Below are positions 33,143-45,013 of a DNA stretch of 64,000 nt, one piece after another. The notes beneath the pieces are model-generated. The model worked only from the letters and a program-made list of their open reading frames with translations. It made no database searches and was not told the origin of the DNA. Origin of the DNA: Gelatoporia subvermispora B (lineage: Eukaryota; Basidiomycota; Agaricomycetes; Polyporales; Gelatoporiaceae). Both the position numbers and the translations under genes were made by a program. The stretch lies in NCBI GenBank assembly GCA_000320605.2, contig KB445798.1, positions 955,037-1,019,036 on the forward strand, in the 5' to 3' direction. Position 1 is the first letter of the stretch, and every line of letters begins with the position of its first letter.

Positions 33143-36100
33143 ATGGCGCGTGGTTCTTTCGGAGGCTCGACACGCGGCGGACGAGGTTTTTCGCGTGGTG
33201 TTGGAATGGGTACTCGCTTTAGAGGCGGGAGAGGGAGAGGACGGGGGAGAGGACGAGGAGGTGCTCCCGGCGAGACACAACCACAACGTGAAGACGACGG
33301 AACGCAGCTCGCCGAACGGTTCGAGCAGGTGCGAGTGAACGATGAGATCGACGAGAAGCTGGGATTTGCGAGAGTGCAAGAGGGTCCGAGAAAAGAGGGA
33401 TGGCTGGTTAACATGCACCCGGTACGTCACGTCTATGCTGGCACTCGCACCTGGGCTGATCAGTGTCTAGACGTTGATGAAAGACGCGGATTGGCCGGGA
33501 GGCAAGGCTGCGGTGGATTACTACTTCATTCAAGATGATGGCGGCATGTTCAAATGTACTCTCCAATACGAGCCGTACTTTTACATTGCCTGCAAGGTCT
33601 GCTTGCGTCGTGGTCCTGACTTACCTTCGCGCTGACTGAGCTCTGTAGGTCGGAATGGAGACCATGATCGAGGAGTGGCTCGTGAAGAAGTATGAGGCCT
33701 TCATCTTCCGCATCTCACGCGAGCGGAAGGAGGATCTACAGCTACCAAATCATCTTCTGGGCCACCGCCGGCTCTATCTTCAGCTCCACTTCCGGAACGT
33801 GTCCGACCTCCTTGCGGTGCGGCGGGAACTCATGCCGCTCGCACTCGCGAACAGCGCGAAACTCGACGCGGTGGACGCGTACGCAGAGGTCGTCAGCTCA
33901 GCTGCCCACTCTGGGTTGGCGGTCGAGATCGAGGGCGAGTGGGAGGCCGGACTTGATGCGGGCTCGGGTGCGGCACACGGACGGAGCTCGCGCGACAAGG
34001 ATCCGCGCGAGGGCATCATTGATATCCGCGAGTTCGATGTGCCGTACTACCTCCGTGTTGCGATGGACAACGAGATACGTGTCGGTCTGTGGTATGCGAT
34101 CACGTTCACCGCGGGGCAGCCGTCGTTCACGCTGCTCAGTGAGCGCGTCAAGCGTGCGGACCCAGTCGTGATGGCGTACGATATCGAGACGACGAAGGCG
34201 CCGCTCAAGTTCCCCGACCAGACGATCGACCAGGTCATGATGATCTCGTACATGGTGGACGGGCAGGGCTTCCTCATCACAAACCGTGAGATCGTCAGTG
34301 AGGATATTGAGGACTTCGAGTATACGCCCAAGGAAGGGTACGAAGGGCCCTTTACGGTTTTCAATGAACCTGATGAGGTACGTCGGCCAGCTCATGATTT
34401 CTGACGGTTTCTCTGAGATGTTTGAAGGCTGCCACACTCCGACGTTTCTTCTCGCATTTTCAAGAAGTCAAACCAACAGTCATGGCAACGTTCAATGGTG
34501 ACTTCTTCGATTTTCCATTCCTATATGCTCGTGCGAAAGTGCATGGTATCGACATGTTCCTCGAGATCGGCTTCGCCAAGGACTCGGAGGATGAGTTCAA
34601 GAGTCGGACATGCGTCCATATGGACTGCTTCCGCTGGGTGAAGCGAGACTCGTATCTTCCTCAAGGTAGTCAAGGCTTAAAAGCCGTTACTACAGCTAAG
34701 CTCGGGTACAATCCCATCGAGCTCGATCCCGAGTTGATGACGCCGTATGTTATGGTCCTGATCTATGTGTCGCGCCCCCACACTGACTACCCTATGCAGA
34801 TATGCAATGGAGCAGCCGCAGGTTCTGGCACAGTATTCCGTTTCCGACGCAGTTGCGACGTACTATCTGTACATGAAATACGTGCATCCGTTCATCTTCT
34901 CGCTGTGCAACATAATTCCGCTCAACCCGGATGAGGTCTTGCGCAAGGGCAGTGGGACCCTATGCGAGACGTTGCTGATGGTATGTCCCTATTACCTTTC
35001 GTCAACATATGCAGTACTGAAGTCGTTGTAGGTGGAAGCATTCCGTGGTGAGATCATCATGCCGAACAGGCACGAAGAATCGCATGGGAATATGTATGAT
35101 GGCCACCTCTTGGCGTCCGAAACCTATGTCGGAGGACATGTAGAAGCTCTTGAGGCAGGCGTCTTCAGGAGTGACATCCCTACCCACTTCAAGATTGTGC
35201 CAGAAGCAGTGCAGAAGGTACGAGAATTTGATTCGCCTACGAACTGTGCCATTCTGACATATTGTAACAGCTGATTGACGAGCTTGACGCTGCCTTGACG
35301 TTCTGTATCGTAGAGGAGTCCAATGCGTCACTTGATAGCGTGACAAACTACGACGAAGTCAAGAAGCAGGTCCAGGCAAAGCTAGAAGAAATGCGCGACA
35401 ACCCCCTGCGTATGGACAAGCCTCTGATCTACCACTTGGATGTCGCTGCCATGTATCCGAATATCATGTTGTCGAACCGCTTACAACCGGATTCAGTGGT
35501 GGACGAGTCTGTGTGCGCCGTCTGTGACTATAATCGACCAGGCAAGACTTGCGACCGCCGTATGACATGGGCTTGGCGAGGGGAGTTCTTTCCAGCGCGC
35601 CGGGACGAGTTCAATATGATCAAGCATGCGCTGAATCAGGAGACATTTCCTCCGAAGCGGCCGGGTGGACCTCAGCGCAAGTTCGTCGACCTTACCGAGG
35701 CGGAGCAGACCGCGCTATTGCACAAGCGTCTAGGTGACTATTCGCGCAAGGTGTACAAAAAGATCAAGGACACCAAGATCGAGAACCGCGAGGCTATCAT
35801 CTGCCAGCGGGAGAACCCATTCTACATCGACACCGTACGTCGCTTCCGTGACCGTCGATACGAGTACAAGGGCCTCCACAAGACGTGGAAGAAGAACCTC
35901 GACACGGTCCTCTCCGAAGGACGTTCCATCGCCGAAGTAGACGAGGCCAAGAAGATGATCGTCCTCTACGACTCGCTGCAGCTCGCGCACAAGTGTATTC
36001 TGAACTCATTCTACGGCTATGTCATGAGGAAGGGCGCTCGGTGGCATTCGATGGAGATGGCCGGGATCACCTGCTTGACCGGCGCCACGATTATCCAGAT

Positions 36101-39100
36101 GGCCAGACAGCTCGTTGAACAGATTGGGAGGCCTCTCGAACTGGATACGGATGGTATCTGGTGCATGCTTCCCGGCATTTTCCCGGAGAACTTCAATTTC
36201 AACCTCGCGAACGGCAAGATGCTCAGCTTCTCCTATCCTTGCACCATGTTAAATCACCTCGTGCACGCGCAATTCACGAACCACCAATACCACGACCTCG
36301 ACCCTGAGACGGGCGAATACAAGACTCACAGCGAGAACTCGATCTTCTTCGAGTTGGATGGCCCTTACAAAGCGATGATCCTGCCATCGTCAAAGGAGGA
36401 GGACAAGCTGCTGAAGAAGCGCTACGCGGTCTTCAATGACGATGGTAGCTTGGCCGAACTCAAGGGTTTCGAGGTCAAGCGGCGTGGAGAGTTGCAGTTG
36501 ATCAAGATCTTCCAGTCGCAAATCTTCGAGAAGTTCCTTCTGGGTACGACCACGGAGGAGTGCTATGCGGCTGTGGCGCAGATCGCCGACAGGTGGCTCG
36601 ATGTCCTTTTCAGCCGCGCCGAGGACCTGGGAGACGAAGAACTCGTTGAGCTCATCGCGGAGAACCGCAGCATGTCAAAGACGCTGGCAGAATACGCCGG
36701 CCAGAAGTCGACGTCTATCAGCACTGCCAAGCGCTTAGCTGAGTTCCTGGGAGATCAAATGGTCAAGGACAAGGGCCTGGCCTGCAAGTTCATCATCTCG
36801 GCGCGGCCCATGGGCGCACCCGTCACGGACCGTGCTGTCCCTGTCGCAATCTTCTCTGCAGAGGAGAGTGTCAAGCGCACCTACTTGCGCAAGTGGCTGA
36901 AGGATAGCAGCTTGACCAACTTCGACATCCGCTCCATTCTGGACTGGGACTACTATATCGAACGTATGGGCTCTGTTATCCAGAAGCTCATCACGATCCC
37001 TGCTGCCATGCAGAAGGTTGCGAACCCTGTGCCTCGTATTCGACATCCAGATTGGTTACATCGCAGAGTCGCCGCCCTCGAGGACAAATTTAGACAACAC
37101 AAAGTGACAGATTTCTTCAAGCCTTCTGCAGGCGGCGCCGAGCCGGGGCAGCATATGGACGTCGACATGGAAGATTTTGGATCGTCTCCGCCTCCAGCTG
37201 CTCGGCCTCGGTTTGCAATCGTGAACCGGAAGGCTGCTCGTAGAGAAGAGACGCCGGAGCAGCCTCCCGAAGAGAAGTTTCCTCACTGGTCCGAGAATTA
37301 CTCTGGATGGCTACGCGGGGCACGGCGGCAATGGAGACAGGCGAGGTCTGGCGACGAGCCCTCCAATGCCTTATCTAGTATGTTCAAAGGTCTTCGTACA
37401 AAGAGCAGTCGCTGGGACATCGTTCAGATTCGTCCCAGCCGTGTTCCTGGCCGATACACCCTATGGCTCTCTATGGATTCTGGTCTTGTATCCATTCCTC
37501 TGCGTGTCCCTCGCGTTTTCTACCTGCACTTGCGCACGCCACCTAAGCCCTCCCAGTACAAATCTGACGTGTACACCTGCGAGAAGGTTGTCCGGAGTCT
37601 GCCCAGGGATCGACCCTGTGTCAACCTCTACAAATTTTCGGTTCGCGAGGACGTCTTCATCGAAGGTCATGAGCACTTCATCAATCTAATGAACGACCCG
37701 AACGTAGACGGCGTTTTCGAGATGCAGGTGAGTATGATGAGACTTGTCGGCGTCTTGCCTCTGATCCACCGCTCCCAATAGCTTCCGCTCGTCATGCGAG
37801 CGATTCTGAAACTAGGAAAAACGTGTATGAGCGAAGAGCCCGGTATGACTCTGACTCGAGCTGAAGGCGTCGGCTTCGATCTCGAGCAGCTGGGTCGTGC
37901 TGGGCCATCCCTGACGAAGAGGAAATATCTCGACGAGGGCAAGGCCGGCAAGTACATCCTGCTTTACCAGGCGTGTTCAAGCACTGCTCCTGTACATGTC
38001 TTCGCTCTCTTCATACCTGGCCAACAAGTCCGGCTTCATATTGTCGACCCTGCCACTCGTCGGCAGCCCATCTCTCGCCTTGCCGAGACGTACGCGGACC
38101 TCTGGGGCAAGCAGCAACAGAGTGCTGGCCCTAACATCTCCTACATCTACCCTGCTCAATGCGAATTCACCAGTACCTACCATGGGACCGACAGTACGGC
38201 TTTGAAGGCGATCTCGAGGGAGCTTGGTCTGATGGAGAACCAGTCTTACACAGTGGTTATCTCCTCGACCAAGGAGCCGGCGTACTTCGACACGAACGTG
38301 GAAAAGCTGGCGAAATTTCCCGTCTTGTCCATGCCGAAAGCCAAGGTCGCTCACACCCTAGATGTCTTCCCCTGGCAGTCTAGTGTCGGCCATAAGATGC
38401 TTACAAGGTACCTGTACATGGGCACCTGGCTCGATCGCACAATCGCACTGGCGGATTACTACGACGTTCCTATCGGACACATCGAGGGCGATCAACCCTT
38501 ACTCCTGTCCGATATTGAGTTCGCCCGTAGATTGGTTGGTCAGGATATCATCCTCTGGTGGTCTCCTGGTGATCGCCCCGACTTGGGTGGAATTGAAGAT
38601 GACAGACGTCCCTCCGACGAGTTGCCCAAGACCGAGTTCCAGTCGTCCGGATGTTTCTCAAATGTCTGCCTCGAGCTCACAGTTCGCAATCTGGCGGTGA
38701 ATTCGGTCCTTCACTCCGTTATCGTCAACGAGCTGGAAGGTAGCGGCGGTGCCACTGCATTTGACTCTTCCCATACCCTGGACGAATACGCCGGTGCGGA
38801 TTCGAAGTGGGATCTTACTCTGGGTGAATCCAACGTGTCCACACAAACCTTTGCTATCATCAAAGCCATGGTGAAAATGTGGCTATTGGACAAAATCCAG
38901 GGTAATTTCCAGAGTCCTGCGACAGTTGCTATCGATCACTTCTGGCGATGGATCAGCTCAAATTCCTCGAACCTCTACGAACCAAGCATCCATCGCTTCA
39001 TTCACAGTCTTATGCGGAAGACATTCATTCAGATGCTTGCCGAGTTTAAGCGACTGGGTTCGCATGTCGTGTACGCCGATCTCAGTCGAATCCTCTTGGT

Positions 39101-40260
39101 GACCTCGAAGCCACCTGGCACTGCATACGCTTATGCGACCTACATCATTACAGCTGTGACATCGCACGAGCTATTTCAACACGTTTACCTGCATACCGAA
39201 CGTTTCTACGACTTCTTGCTCTTCATGGACGAAGCAAATCTAGGTGGGGTTGTGTGCGAGGACCCGCTCGCTGTGGATCCTCCAGATCAGCTATCCATCG
39301 AAATGCGCTGGAATATCGAGGCCTTCCTGCCGCCTGCCATTCAGCACGATTTCCGGAGCGTCGTTCGATTCTTCCTCGTGGAGATGTTTAGGACGGCCCA
39401 GAAGACCAAGGGGAGCTCCCGCGTACCGCTACGTGTGATTCAGACCACAGCGCCAGAGGCAACTCAACGTGATGCGGGAAAAGCCCAAGAGATGGACGCC
39501 GTCCGAGATTTCGTCGCTCGTCGTCTCACTCGCAGGATGCTGAAGGCGGTGGGGAACATCCAAGAGAGACACCGCGAGGCCATGATGGACGAGGAGGCCC
39601 TTGTTCAATGGGAATTCCCACTCCTCCCCGGCTCCCACTTGCATCTCACAAACCCAATCCTGGAGTTCGTCAAGTTTGCCTGCGCGGTATTCAGCTTGGC
39701 CAAAGATCACCAGATCGAACTTGGGCTACTTAGGCGCAACCTGCTCGAGTTGGTAGGAGTACGAGAATTCGCCAATGAAGCGGCCTTCCAGAATCCTTGC
39801 GAGACATTGAAGCTATCTAGTATTCCGTGTCGACATTGCGACGGCCTTCGGGACTTTGACTTCTGTCGAGACCCAGAGCTGCTCCCCAGCAACCTCGAGG
39901 TACATGCCAGATGGACGTGTGGGACTTGTGGCGCGGAGTATGACCGAACCATGATCGAATTTGCATTGATGGAGATGCTATTTGATCTCGAGAGGCGTTT
40001 TGCGCAGCAAGACCTCCGTTGCTCCAAATGTAAGCAGATACGCTCCGACAATGTCTCTCGTCATTGTCAATGCTCCGGGGCGTATCAGCTCACTATGAGC
40101 AAAACCGACGTACGGAGAAGGTTGCGGACCATTGTCAACGTGTCTTTGGCCCACAATTTACCTCGCCTCAAGGTACGTTTGTCCCAAAATCTTAGGATGT
40201 CGAAGTACTAACGTTCGCTGCTCGCAGGAGTGCGCTCAAACAATGCTTACGCAGTGGTAG
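33143..40260 (+). CDS. POL2: DNA polymerase epsilon catalytic subunit
   Basis: Leading-strand replicative polymerase with proofreading exonuclease; it works in the nucleus within the CMG replisome. Nine exons (33143-33421, 33471-33596, 33649-34377, 34428-34744, 34800-34980, 35032-35217, 35271-37727, 37782-40172, 40228-40260) give 2,232 residues, close to the yeast length of 2,222. The N-terminus is Gly/Arg-rich with [11 protein letters not shown]. The exonuclease motif MAYDIETTK has D313 and E315, and [11 protein letters not shown] is Exo II. Polymerase motif A is [10 protein letters not shown] (D663), B is [11 protein letters not shown], and C is LDTDGIWC (D898). [13 protein letters not shown] from residue 688 matches the Fe-S cysteines in the catalytic domain. 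A PIP-box-like QHKVTDFF lies at 1215. The inactive second polymerase half follows, and the C-terminus has two zinc modules (CRHCDG...WTCGTCG and CSKCKQ...CQCSG). Exon 5 joins through a split Pro codon using donor gtatgt at 34745. The last exon is only 11 codons including the stop. Confidence 0.97.
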
Positions 40261-40361
40261 TTGAGGCTTCCCTACTGCGGCGGGTTCCCTTATCGATTTG
40301 CTCTGCGTCCCTCATGCTGTCGTTCTGCACTCTTTCCTCTGCATATGTACCTGCACACAAT

Positions 40362-40570
40362 TTATCGACCTTGTACGACCACGCCTGTACTGTACATGCA
40401 ATGTAACTCTGGATATGATAGAAGCATTCCCAAGGTCCTCATCTCGAGTGTGCCCGTGTCCACGATGACTTCGCCGCGTGAGTTAATGACGGCCTTTTCT
40501 CCAGACAGGAATAAGCGTCCCATAACGACCGGGAGCGGGGCGCCGGCTCGAAGAACCGTCAGGGCATGAA
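40362..40570 (-). other. Possible unassigned coding exon converging on Pol2
   Basis: The minus strand reads LTVLRAGAPLPVVMGRLFLS, then GEKAVINSRGEVIVDTGTLE, and stays open to a stop at 40362. It is preceded by a possible acceptor (catacag). Codon use looks coding (GTC ATC GTG GAC ACG GGC), unlike the surrounding DNA, but I do not recognise the protein and could not find upstream exons. It may be the 3' exon of a lost gene or part of the Pol2 3' untranslated region. Confidence 0.25.
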
Positions 40571-40599
40571 CTGTATGACATGCACAAATTGCATTTGAC

Positions 40600-41074
40600 A
40601 TGACGAGGCCCCAACAGGATCCTTGACGTCTGCGCCTTGGCTCCTCATGCTGCACCCTAGAAGTGACCGCAGTCACGAACATCTGCAGTACATGGGCGTG
40701 GCGTGCCCTTGGGGCATACGCTACGAGAGGGCTTCTGTCAGACCGTGGGGGATGTCGTAGATACGACGGCGTTGGGTGGACTTCGGGACCACACGCATTC
40801 CTGCACGAATTCGCAATCAGTCTGTGATCCGAGTCACTTATGTAAGTTGTGCAGACACCTACTTCATTTCCTACTCTGAACAGGCGGCCTGACAACGACT
40901 GAGAGTCAGAGGAACGCGTAGACAGAAATTATCAGAAATTACACGTTGGATTTGCACGTCCTTCAAGTTAAACACCGAGCACGTTCAGTCTGAAGAAAAC
41001 CAAACCAGTCGACGAGACCGGCTGCTATTCCATTTGGAATGCAGACACCCATCGCGTACCCATCGCATTGAACG
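40600..41074. other. Spacer before the dead hydrophobin
   Basis: Decayed DNA. The first hydrophobin exon (signal peptide and the C-x6-CC motif) expected here for the pseudogene was not recognisable. Confidence 0.35.
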
Positions 41075-41322
41075 GGTCGGTATTGTGGCGGGGGACCGTG
41101 ATCAACGGGTAGGTCGGTCTCACCTGCTCCCCCATCACCGCCATCGGTGTTGGGACTGACAACGCCTGCTCCGCCAACACCGTCTGCTGTAACGATAATG
41201 CCTTGGTGCTTTCTTCTAGATAGGTGATTCAATATCACAATCAGCTGATTCCTCCGCAGGGCGGCTTGATCTCTATCGGATGCGCTCCCATCAGCCTGTA
41301 TGTAGGAGCATTCGGCGAGGTA
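41075..41322 (+). pseudogene. Hydrophobin pseudogene
   Basis: Plus-strand remains of a class I hydrophobin closely like the intact gene at 43.4-43.9 kb. It shows GIVAGD, then a frame change and a TAG where the intact gene has CAG (GQV). VGLTCSPITAIGVGTDNACS and ANTVCCNDNAL follow, then an intron with donor gtgctt and acceptor ccgcag (ending 41259), and GGLISIGCAPISL. At the end the expected CTG TAG reads CTG TAT GTA G, a four-base duplication (tgta tgta, about 41297-41304) that removes the stop. Five of the eight cysteines remain; the signal peptide and the first three are lost. Confidence 0.8.
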
Positions 41323-41616
41323 CGGGGCGAGGTTCGGCACGGAGGGCATGTGTTCGGCCGGCTACTTGTTCGTGAGATATATGACTTGTGGACCGTGGTG
41401 ATTGAGATTTTGGCCAGCGAACGGATGTGAGACTAGAGTTGAGCAAGGTCGCGCGAGAGAACATACAAATGGAAGATAGGATACTCTGGATCTGGTCATC
41501 TTGCGTTGTAACATCGTAAATGCATCGCTAGCCCTGTTCCAGAAGCATATTAGGAGGAGACATTGTTGCACTAGTGTCTTCGACTTCGCACAAGACAATA
41601 TCTCACAACTGTTTTC

Positions 41617-42204
41617 CAGCTGTTTTCATAACGGGGGGCGTACCCTGTCCCAAAAATTGCACAGTCGGGGTTGGCGGAGTTCTAAGAATCTAGGCACAAT
41701 CTACTGGCCGGCGGCGCGCTCGTTCGGCATTTAGCAGCTGAGGCGACGAGCGGGGTGACGGCTGTAGAACACATATATGAGAGTTTGTAGTGCAGTGCTC
41801 AGGAGGGAAGGGAGTGCATGCTTAGAACATCTCGATGAGAGATCAGAGACTACAGGATATCTCACCACACCGACATTCCTTAGAGGTGCGCTTCGAATCT
41901 CCTGCACGTCCTGCAGCACCATCGTGATGTTCGGGAATGTTGTAGGCAAGGCTTAGATCTTATTTGTTGAGTTAGGGGGTCTCATCTCGAGTCATTTCAA
42001 ACCATTGGATTATCGCACAACCTCACTCCATAGGTATGAGCCCTTGCTAGTCTTCGTGTACGCCGTCCCGGTACCTGAAGTCGTGAATGGCCATGTCACC
42101 GATGGGGATCTCGGGCTCTCGGCACTGATGCGGCGCTCGAAAGTTATGATCCGCCTATGTGTGATTTTCGCGACGGGGTACGCCCCCCGTTATGAAAACA
42201 GCTG
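41617..42204 (+). mobile_element. Short terminal-inverted-repeat element, copy A (MITE-like)
   Basis: 588 bp bounded by inverted ends: cagctgttttcataacgggg at 41617 and its reverse complement ending at 42204, with the inner TIR part ggcgtaccctgtc mirrored by gacggggtacgcc. Internal sequence matches copy B (42396-42942) in the opposite orientation. It carries no transposase, so it would depend on another element. The flanks read ...tttTC and TCata..., a possible 2-bp target duplication, though the CAGCTG palindrome makes the true edge ambiguous. Confidence 0.75.
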
Positions 42205-42395
42205 TCATACAGCCGTTTCCTGAGAAAAATGTGAACAGGCGGAGTTCGGTGGGCACTCAGGAGAGCATGCCATGACAGCGGCCATCAGCGCTACTATCTC
42301 CTGGCCAGTGATCGGCCAATGGGCAGGTGCACCGGACCCCCCGCGAGGCCCCGCCCGAATACGACTTTTTCGAAACCCGCCTATCGATACGAAAA
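42205..42395. other. 191-bp centre between the two inverted elements
   Basis: Unique sequence separating copies A and B. With the flanking copies it forms a palindrome of about 1.3 kb that could fold into a large hairpin. No gene. Confidence 0.5.
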
Positions 42396-42942
42396 CAGCT
42401 GTAACGGGTGGCGTACCCCGTCGCGAAAATCACACATAGGCGGATCACAACCTTCGAGCGCCGCATCAGTGCTGAAGCTTCAGGCTCCAGGTATTGGGAC
42501 GGCGTACATGAAGAGTAGCAAGGGCTAGTACCTATGGAACGAGATTGTATAAAACTTCGGTGGTCTGATATGATTCGAGGTGGGACCCCATAACTGTAAA
42601 ACAATTCTTATGCCTTGCCTACAACACGCCCGGACACCTCGATGGGTGCTGCAGGACGTGCAGGTAATTCGAAGCGCACCTTTAAGAATGTCAGTGTGGT
42701 GAAATATTTTGTGGTCTCTGAACTCTCATTGAGATATTTCAAGCATGTACTCCTTTTCCTCCTGGGCACTGCGCTCTTCTCAGATACGTGTTCTAAAGAT
42801 GTCGTCCCACTCGTCGCCTCAGCTGCTAAATACCGAACGGGCGCGCCACCGGCCAGTAGATTGTACCTAGATCCTTAGAACTCCGCCAGCCCCGACTGCG
42901 CGATTTTGGGGACAGGGTACGCCCCCGTTATGAAAACAGCTG
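42396..42942 (-). mobile_element. Short terminal-inverted-repeat element, copy B (MITE-like)
   Basis: 547 bp, an inverted copy of the element at 41617-42204. The right end (ccccgttatgaaaacagctg, ending 42942) is intact. The left end has lost several bases (cagctgtaacgggtggcgta). Translated interiors of the two copies align, for example RRSKVMIRLCVIFATGY against RRSKVVIRLCVIFATGY, and MPTTFPNIT against MPTTRPDTS. This is only a sign of DNA similarity, not of coding. Confidence 0.75.
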
Positions 42943-43365
42943 CAAGAGGCTAGAGCAAGGCCAAATATTTGTTCGTGGTGGCTGACCACTACACCGGCAG
43001 CTTGACGTTCGCAGTGATGACTGCCATGACGTGTGAAACCTTCATGACCTGCATTACAACTCGCAGCTCGAGGATAATTCATACATTTCCTGTTCATCGC
43101 CGTCAGGGTGCTAACCATGTGTTCGCTCTACATCACATAAGTCCCAAACGAAGCACTCAGTCGCACTGTCGTTGAATGGATTTCTCAGGCCTAGGCTTCC
43201 TTCGCAGTCCGACATCATGCATGATGGTGGCAACAGTGACATCAATACCCTATTCACGCTGATTTCATATCACCATACATCTCGGAACTCTGAAACGTGG
43301 CACATGTAGACGATCGGCGCACGTAACATTCCCAAGGCCCAACTACTGCTCCAGCGCCAACGATC
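42943..43365. other. 3' flank of the intact hydrophobin
   Basis: Contains one copy of the dispersed motif ccaaatatttgttcgtggtg (42961-42980). No gene was recognised; the frame at 42969-43175 looks accidental. Confidence 0.4.
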
Positions 43366-43865
43366 TTACAGGGTAATCGGAAGACATCCGATCGAAATGA
43401 GGCCGCCCTGTGAGATTTCAGGTAAGCATATTAGTTGCATCAAAGCTCGCGATGCTACTCACGAGAGCATTGTCGGAACAGCAGACCACGTTCGAGTTGC
43501 ATTCGCCGCCACTGCCGACACCGATGACGGTGATAGGAGAGCAGGTCAAGCCAACCTGCCCAGTGATGTCCCCCGCAACGATGTCGAGAAGGCCAAGGAG
43601 AGTGGCGACGATGCCTTCAGAAGTGGCCTTGTAGAAGTTGTGTAAGCACACGGTATTATATCTTCGTGGCTAAGGTCAGACAACTCACACTCTGCACCGA
43701 CTCGCAACACTGCGCGCTGCCGGTGCTGCACACACTAGCGGCGGTCTCAGTAGGGCCAGGTGCAGTGACAGTGACGGTGACAGTGGGAGCACCCCAGGGA
43801 CTGGCGACCGCAAGGAGTGCAAGAGAGAGGACGAAAAACAGAAAAGCAGGAACACGAGAGAACAT
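43366..43865 (-). CDS. Class I hydrophobin
   Basis: Exons 43865-43689, 43627-43463 and 43407-43366 give 127 residues. The signal peptide is MFSRVPAFLFFVLSLALLAV, followed by a TVTVTVTAPGPTE linker. The eight cysteines fall in class I order: Cys46, Cys53-Cys54, Cys88, Cys102, Cys108-Cys109, Cys122. The core GLTCSPITVIGVGSGGEC and the end GGLISIGCLPITL are typical. Its product should coat aerial hyphae or spores; it differs from the hydrophobin at 20.2 kb in the longer N-terminal linker. Gene structure (three exons, 61- and 55-nt introns at matching positions) is the same as in the dead copy at 41.1 kb. Confidence 0.92.
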
Positions 43866-43959
43866 CTTGGTCGATGGAAGTGTTTCTGCTAGCTGCCGAC
43901 TGGTCGCTACACCTGCTGTTCGAGATGCTGCTACAGATCAGAGCTCAGGTGTGTCTCCC

Positions 43960-43965
43960 TTTATA
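43960..43965 (-). promoter_or_regulatory. TATA box of the hydrophobin at 43865
   Basis: TATAAA on the minus strand, about 95 bp upstream of the start codon, matching the placement seen for the other hydrophobin. Confidence 0.5.
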
Positions 43966-45013
43966 CTCGCGCCGCATTCACGTTCTGCACGTCTCAGACG
44001 CTAGGCAGTCAGAAGACTAAATGCTTCACGGCATCGACACGGCCTTGTCGGCAATACAACTTGATGTTCACGTCCTCGGATGTGCCTAGACCCAGTGCAG
44101 TGAGAACGAGACCGTAGGGAAAGAGGACACAAAGACCCTGATCGAGCAGACATATTGTCCTCAAAAAGAGAAACCACAGGTGTACCACATGCCGAGCCAA
44201 CTGCGCTGGGCGCCCACGTCCAACTTCATAATATTTACTTGGGCATACGTCAAGTTCGGACATTGGTTCTTCGAGGCCGAGCCACTCTGTCACCGCCGGC
44301 ACGCCGTACAGGACCAGTAAAGCGCATGGACATACCGATCACGGGAGAGCGAGCTGCTGGGCAGTCTCTCCTGGCGATCGTTGACCAACTGGATGTCCAG
44401 CTGAGATCTGTCAGCCCGGGAACAAGCTGTCTCGGGTACAGTGTTTTTCTAGGCCTAAGCTCGCTATAGTAGCAATCCTCCACGATGTGCCCGCCAATAA
44501 CTCAATAAATGGAACACGCTCATCTTTTGACATCAGTCCAGAAGAGACGTGTTCTCCCTGATTAAGGATGCCGTTATTCAGATTTTGGTCGGCCACACTT
44601 TAGCACTCTTCAGCACCTTCACGCTCGCGTATAAGGATATAGACTCTCTGTTTCCAGGTGGCATCGCGCAGCACTGGGAAAACGGAAGCTGTGGGCAGTG
44701 TGAGCACTGACATGAGTGTGACTTCGAAGTACCTCGCTAATCTCCGTTTAAGCGCATAGCGGTACCATATGGCCTTGTGCGCAGACGCCGATACCTGCCA
44801 CTTGATGCCACAGCGGTCAATCTTACAATTCCTGCAGGCAGGTGTACGTACTACACTAGAAGTACATCTCGTTCAGTCGACACAGCGTCGAAACAGGGTC
44901 GAAGATCAAGGTTAATGACGGAAGAAAATAAACGGCATAGATACTGGGGTAATGGGGGACTTCCCAAATGGGAGCGCTACACCTGTGCATCAAATGTCCA
45001 CCATCACAACCAA
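43966..45013. other. 1-kb spacer, no supported gene
   Basis: Frames at 44009-44302 (minus) and 44155-44469 (plus) overlap each other on opposite strands, and neither shows a domain. The 3' flank of the Ase1 gene lies at the right end. Confidence 0.4.

Noticed and set aside
40963..41349. 128-codon minus-strand frame with DGGDGGAGETD
   Set aside because: It is antisense to the plus-strand hydrophobin remnant, which explains its composition.
42005..42878. Similar predicted peptides such as RRSKVMIRLCVIFATGY on both strands
   Set aside because: The similarity reflects the inverted repeat at DNA level; the frames are interrupted and carry no transposase motif, so they were not called genes.
44009..44483. 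Overlapping frames on both strands
   Set aside because: Neither strand shows a family motif, and the surroundings have no promoter or splice pattern to choose one.
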